A DNA stretch of 24,041 bases from JBAZBO01 sp041671425 (GTDB lineage: Bacteria; Patescibacteriota; WWE3; UBA101185; UBA10185), in the NCBI GenBank assembly GCA_041671425.1, contig JBAZBO010000006.1, positions 1-24,041 of the forward strand, written 5' to 3'. Made by a program: the position numbers and the translations under genes. The notes under the pieces were generated by a model, which did no database searches, was not told the origin of the DNA, and worked only from the letters and a program-made list of their open reading frames with translations. The stretch's first letter is position 1, and each line of letters opens with the position of its first letter. Below are positions 20,687 to 24,041 of the stretch, one piece after another.

Positions 20687-22429
20687 ATGAAGATAACTAA
20701 GCAACAAAAAAAGACCATTGCCCAAAGTTACAAAGAATCAACTGTAAAGGAACTTGCTGATAGGACGGGACTCAGTGAAGTTGAAGTCGAGCAGTACCTG
20801 AGTAAAAAGGGCAAGGAGGCAAAGGTTGAGAGACCAAAAGACGAACTGCCAAGTTACACATCTTTGAAGGATCTAGTCTTGATATTGAGGATGAACCTCC
20901 CTTTCCTACTAGTCCTGTTGGTCGTCATAATTGCGGTATTTGCAAACTCCCTTAAAGGTGCTTATGTATCTGATGATATTGCAACCTACGTCGACAATAA
21001 GGAACTGGCAAACTTCGATACAGTTTTGAAATCGCAGGTTAAAATCCAAACACTCATACTTTACATCTCATACAATACCTTTGGTGGAAACCCCATATTC
21101 CTGCACAGCGTATCAATACTTACACATTACCTGGTAACAGTCGTGGCTTTTGTACTTCTATATATGAGATTCGGCAAGAAACCGGCTTTGATAGCAGCCA
21201 CTCTATTTGCCGTTCACCCAGTTGTTACAGAAGTAGTATCTTGGATTTCTGGCATAAACTATGCCTATCAATCCATCAAGACACTTATACTGTTGATCCT
21301 ATTCACCTTGTACAGAAACTCGAACAATAAAAAATACCTAATCGCGGCAGTAATCTACTTCCTGATCCTAAACCTTATGAGTGTCAATCCATGGTCGCTC
21401 GTAATTCCAGCCACCATAGTCGCATGGGACCAGTTCATACTTCAGAGCAAGATAAATTTCAAAAAACTTCTGGTTTTTGTTCCACTACTTGCAGTTTCAG
21501 TTCTAATATTTATGTGGAAACTTATGCCTGTAGCCTCGGATAGAGTAAGCATGCTGTACGCACACCCCGAGGAAAGGTCCCCATACTGGCTAACCTTTCC
21601 GTACACTGTCTTTATGACTTTCAGGCTAATGATATTTCCTGATAAACTCACGCTTTACCACGAAGGTGAGGTTCTGACACCCCTTTTCTTCACTATCACC
21701 AGGATATTCTTGGTAGTAATGATCTTCTTAATACCATATCTCATAAGGAAGAACAGAACGATTGCCGGTCTTATTCTAGTCATCTATGCTTCACTAATTC
21801 CCGCTTTAAGTCCTGTACAAGTGGCTTGGTTCATGGCCGAAAGGTACCTCTATCTGGGTCTTGCCTTCTTCTGTCTCATGCTTGGATTCCTGTTCCTATA
21901 TATAGAGAAGAAAAGCAATAAAAAGTACGTGGCCCTTATCTTAACCATACTCCTATTCTTAGCCTATTCTGTAAGAACCATGGTAAGAAATGTGGACTGG
22001 AGATCCCATAAGAATCTTTGGTTCGCTACATATAAAGTATCTCCAAGCAGTCCCAAGGTACACAATAACTTGGGAGATATCTATACCAGGGAGGGCAATT
22101 ATGAAATGGCAATATATCATTTCAAAAGGTCTGGAGAGATCAGCCCCAACTTTGATGCTGCACATTTCAACCTGGGAAGAACCTACTATATAACAAGACA
22201 AATTGACCTGGCTAAGCAGAAATTCATGGGTGCTCTTAGAGTCAATCCCACTTTGTACCAGGCCTACTATATGTTGGGGGTAATAGAATTTGATGCAGGA
22301 AATCTTGATACTGCGCAAGCGTATTTTCTAAAAGCTCTGGAAATAAACCCAGCAGATCCTGAAACTCTACGTGCTATGCAGATGCTAAACTCTCGACAAG
22401 TCCAAACGACTCAACCGTTGGCACCGTGA
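20687..22429 (+). CDS. TMTC-like multi-pass membrane glycosyltransferase with C-terminal TPRs
   Basis: A 580 aa protein. Residues 1-45 form a basic helix-turn-helix-like segment (TVKELADRTGLSEVEVEQYL at 19-38). From about 70 to 430 there are roughly ten hydrophobic helices. An acidic pair D96-D97 follows the first helix (GAYVSDDIATY), as in GT-C enzymes that use polyprenyl-phosphate sugars; HPVVTEVVSWISG (177-189) and AERYLYL (384-390) resemble the TMTC O-mannosyltransferase family. Residues 457-556 are three TPRs (HNNLGDIYTREGNYEMAIYHF, AHFNLGRTYYITRQIDLAKQ, AYYMLGVIEFDAGNLDTAQA). The likely role is protein or glycan mannosylation at the cell surface, by homology of motifs only. It is divergent from lepB and overlaps the 3' end of secA by 19 nt. 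The acceptor and donor cannot be told. Confidence 0.8.
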   Translation: MKITKQQKKTIAQSYKESTVKELADRTGLSEVEVEQYLSKKGKEAKVERPKDELPSYTSLKDLVLILRMNLPFLLVLLVVIIAVFANSLKGAYVSDDIATYVDNKELANFDTVLKSQVKIQTLILYISYNTFGGNPIFLHSVSILTHYLVTVVAFVLLYMRFGKKPALIAATLFAVHPVVTEVVSWISGINYAYQSIKTLILLILFTLYRNSNNKKYLIAAVIYFLILNLMSVNPWSLVIPATIVAWDQFILQSKINFKKLLVFVPLLAVSVLIFMWKLMPVASDRVSMLYAHPEERSPYWLTFPYTVFMTFRLMIFPDKLTLYHEGEVLTPLFFTITRIFLVVMIFLIPYLIRKNRTIAGLILVIYASLIPALSPVQVAWFMAERYLYLGLAFFCLMLGFLFLYIEKKSNKKYVALILTILLFLAYSVRTMVRNVDWRSHKNLWFATYKVSPSSPKVHNNLGDIYTREGNYEMAIYHFKRSGEISPNFDAAHFNLGRTYYITRQIDLAKQKFMGALRVNPTLYQAYYMLGVIEFDAGNLDTAQAYFLKALEINPADPETLRAMQMLNSRQVQTTQPLAP

Positions 22430-24041
22430 CATTTCTTGTATTTCTTACCGCTGCCACAGGGGCAAGGATCATTTCTACCCACTTTCTCTACATTTGATTT
22501 CACTTCCTGTACCTTGAACCTGGGGTTTTCCTGTTGTGACCTAACCTCCAAAGCTTCGTCAGATACACCCGTTTCGAGCTCTCCCTGTTGATACTCTACG
22601 TGTCTTCGAACCGGGGTCTTCTGCTGGGGCATCTGAGCCGAGTCAAACTTTGAAAGCCTGTCTGCTATTGCCGCATACATTTGTGATACCAGTATTTCAA
22701 ATCTCTGATGGCCTTCTTTCTTGTATTCCACCATAGGATCCCTTTGAGCATAACCTCGAAGTCCTATACCCTCTCTAAGATGGTCCATATCTACCAGGTG
22801 CTCCATCCAAAGAAGATCAATTATCGGGAGGCTGAGCTGGGATACGATCTGCATCCAGGCTATGTTGCCAAAAGCCTTCTTGTTCCTGGCCCATACTTCA
22901 TTGTCAAAACCTACACTAGACAACTTCTCAAGGTACCAATCCTCGAACTCAGAATTTCCCTGCAGGGCTTCTAGTATCCTTCTCCTCAACCTGTATACTA
23001 CTTCTCTGTGGACGTTTATAACATCATCCATCTCAACCACGCTCTTCCTTCTGTCAAAGTTGAAACCCTCTACCTTCTTCTGGGCATTCTCTATGGCCTT
23101 TGAGACTATACCTGCCTCAAGCGGGGTACTATCATCCAAACCAAAACGGTTCATAAGACTTTCTACTTGCGCTCCACCGAAAACTCTCATCAGATCATCT
23201 TGCAAAGATACAAAAAACCTTGAGGACCCGGGATCTCCCTGCCTCCCGGACCTACCTCTCAACTGATTATCTATCCTTCTGGACTCATGCCTTTCTGTAC
23301 CAATCACGTGCAAGCCGCCTAAGGACCTAACCTCTGCCTGCAGCTCCGAGGTTGGGGGGTCACCACCCAAGATGATGTCTACCCCTCTACCAGCCATGTT
23401 CGTAGAAACTGTGACAGCACCTTTCCTACCAGCCTGGGCAATGATCAAAGCTTCTTTATCATGGTTCTTGGCATTCAGAATTTCATGGGGCACACCTTTC
23501 CTCTTAAGAAATTCATGCAAAAACTGTGATTTCTCAACCGAAGTGGTACCCACAAGAACCGGCTGACCTTTTTTATTGCATCTCTCAACTTCCTCGGCAA
23601 CAGCTCTGAACTTACCGGCTTCTGTTTTGTAGATCAGATCATTACTATCTACTCTGGACACCGGTTTATTTGTAGGGATAGATACAACCTCAAGCTTATA
23701 TATCTTGAAAAACTCCTCCGCCTCAGTAACTGCGGTACCGGTCATACCAGCCAGCTTTTCGTACATCCTAAAGTAGTTTTGATACGAGATCTCGGCCAGT
23801 GTCTTGGATTCCTGTTGAATCTCCACACCCTCCTTGGCCTCAATGGCCTGATGCAGCCCATGGGAATACCTATTTGATGGAAGAAGCCTACCGGTGAACT
23901 GGTCCACGATCACTACCGCGCCATCTTTCACCACATAGTCCCTGTCTTTCTCATAAAGAGTACGGGCGGAGAGAGCCTGCTCCAAAAGATGCACCATCTC
24001 AAAGTCCTGTTCATAAAGGTTTGCTACACCCACCATCTTCT
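22411..24041 (-). CDS. secA: Preprotein translocase ATPase SecA, N-terminus outside window
   Basis: Motor of the Sec translocon. The frame is open at the right edge; the visible 540-odd residues start in the preprotein cross-linking/NBD1 part (ALSARTLYEKDRDYVVKDGA). Seen are GLHQAIEAKEGVEIQQES, KLAGMTGTAVTEAEEF, NBD2 motifs ATNMAGRGVDI-type (STNMAGRGVDIILGG) and RRIDNQLRGRSGRQGDPG, the helical scaffold LLWMEHLVDMDHLREGIGLR, and the zinc SEC-C end (CPCGSGKKYKKCHG). Between YRLRRRIL and LLWMEHL there are about 52 residues against about 103 in B. subtilis, so the helical-wing region is reduced. About 300 residues with the DEAD motif lie off the window. Ends with TGA. Confidence 0.97.
   Translation of the reverse strand, partial: KMVGVANLYEQDFEMVHLLEQALSARTLYEKDRDYVVKDGAVVIVDQFTGRLLPSNRYSHGLHQAIEAKEGVEIQQESKTLAEISYQNYFRMYEKLAGMTGTAVTEAEEFFKIYKLEVVSIPTNKPVSRVDSNDLIYKTEAGKFRAVAEEVERCNKKGQPVLVGTTSVEKSQFLHEFLKRKGVPHEILNAKNHDKEALIIAQAGRKGAVTVSTNMAGRGVDIILGGDPPTSELQAEVRSLGGLHVIGTERHESRRIDNQLRGRSGRQGDPGSSRFFVSLQDDLMRVFGGAQVESLMNRFGLDDSTPLEAGIVSKAIENAQKKVEGFNFDRRKSVVEMDDVINVHREVVYRLRRRILEALQGNSEFEDWYLEKLSSVGFDNEVWARNKKAFGNIAWMQIVSQLSLPIIDLLWMEHLVDMDHLREGIGLRGYAQRDPMVEYKKEGHQRFEILVSQMYAAIADRLSKFDSAQMPQQKTPVRRHVEYQQGELETGVSDEALEVRSQQENPRFKVQEVKSNVEKVGRNDPCPCGSGKKYKKCHGANG

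Noticed and set aside
1..24041. CRISPR arrays, tRNAs, insertion sequences or prophage genes
   Set aside because: No repeated spacer pattern, cloverleaf, transposase-like ORF or terminal repeats were seen; all long ORFs are housekeeping genes except the membrane-TPR protein.

Overview
The window is a bacterial str-S10-spc ribosomal super-operon read almost entirely on the minus strand. It probably comes from a Candidate Phyla Radiation (Patescibacteria) genome. The signs are: rpsE runs directly into rplO with one base between them, so rpmD (uL30), which CPR genomes characteristically lack, is absent; S14 is the short zinc (type Z) form; genes abut or overlap by a few bases; and several conserved proteins are trimmed. 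Stop codons TAA, TAG and TGA all occur at expected protein ends (TGA ends rpsE, secA and the membrane-TPR gene), so the UGA-recoded CPR lineages are unlikely. I cannot fix the phylum. A 10-base N run inside tuf shows this is a draft scaffold.

Layout, right to left in the direction of most transcription. secA (22411 to the window end, minus, 5' end missing) meets tail-to-tail with a plus-strand gene for a TMTC-like multi-pass membrane protein with C-terminal TPRs (20687-22429). That gene diverges from lepB (20106-20648, minus) across 38 bp holding two overlapping promoters. Then come rpoB, rpoC, rpsL, rpsG and fusA, and after a 113-bp gap with its own promoter, tuf and rpsJ. A roughly 550-bp break follows, and then rplC, rplD, rplW, rplB, rpsS, rplV, rpsC, rplP, rpmC, rpsQ, rplN, rplX, rplE, rpsN, rpsH, rplF, rplR, rpsE and the start of rplO, which runs off the left end.

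The most interesting part is the break between rpsJ and rplC (7773-8324). It carries a complete miniature transcription unit on the opposite strand: a promoter (TTGACT, 17 bp, TAGAAT), a Shine-Dalgarno site, a 41-codon ORF for a one-helix membrane peptide, and an intrinsic terminator. On the minus strand it carries a candidate promoter for the rplC-rplO operon, a perfect 7-3-7 palindrome at its start site, and a strong intrinsic terminator ending just before the rplC start codon. Transcription of about 19 ribosomal protein genes would have to pass that terminator, so it looks like an attenuator.

Protein-level oddities: L3 is only 142 residues, with most of its globular insertion missing; EF-G has NKIN in place of the NKxD G4 motif; S12 naturally has Arg at the streptomycin-determining Lys43 position and Asn at the Pro91 position; the SecA helical-wing region is short; S19 has an Ala/Pro-rich tail; and the RNA polymerase beta-prime subunit has an N-terminal coiled-coil insertion. 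Functionally the window combines transcription (rpoBC), translation (r-proteins, EF-G, EF-Tu) and Sec export (secA, lepB).
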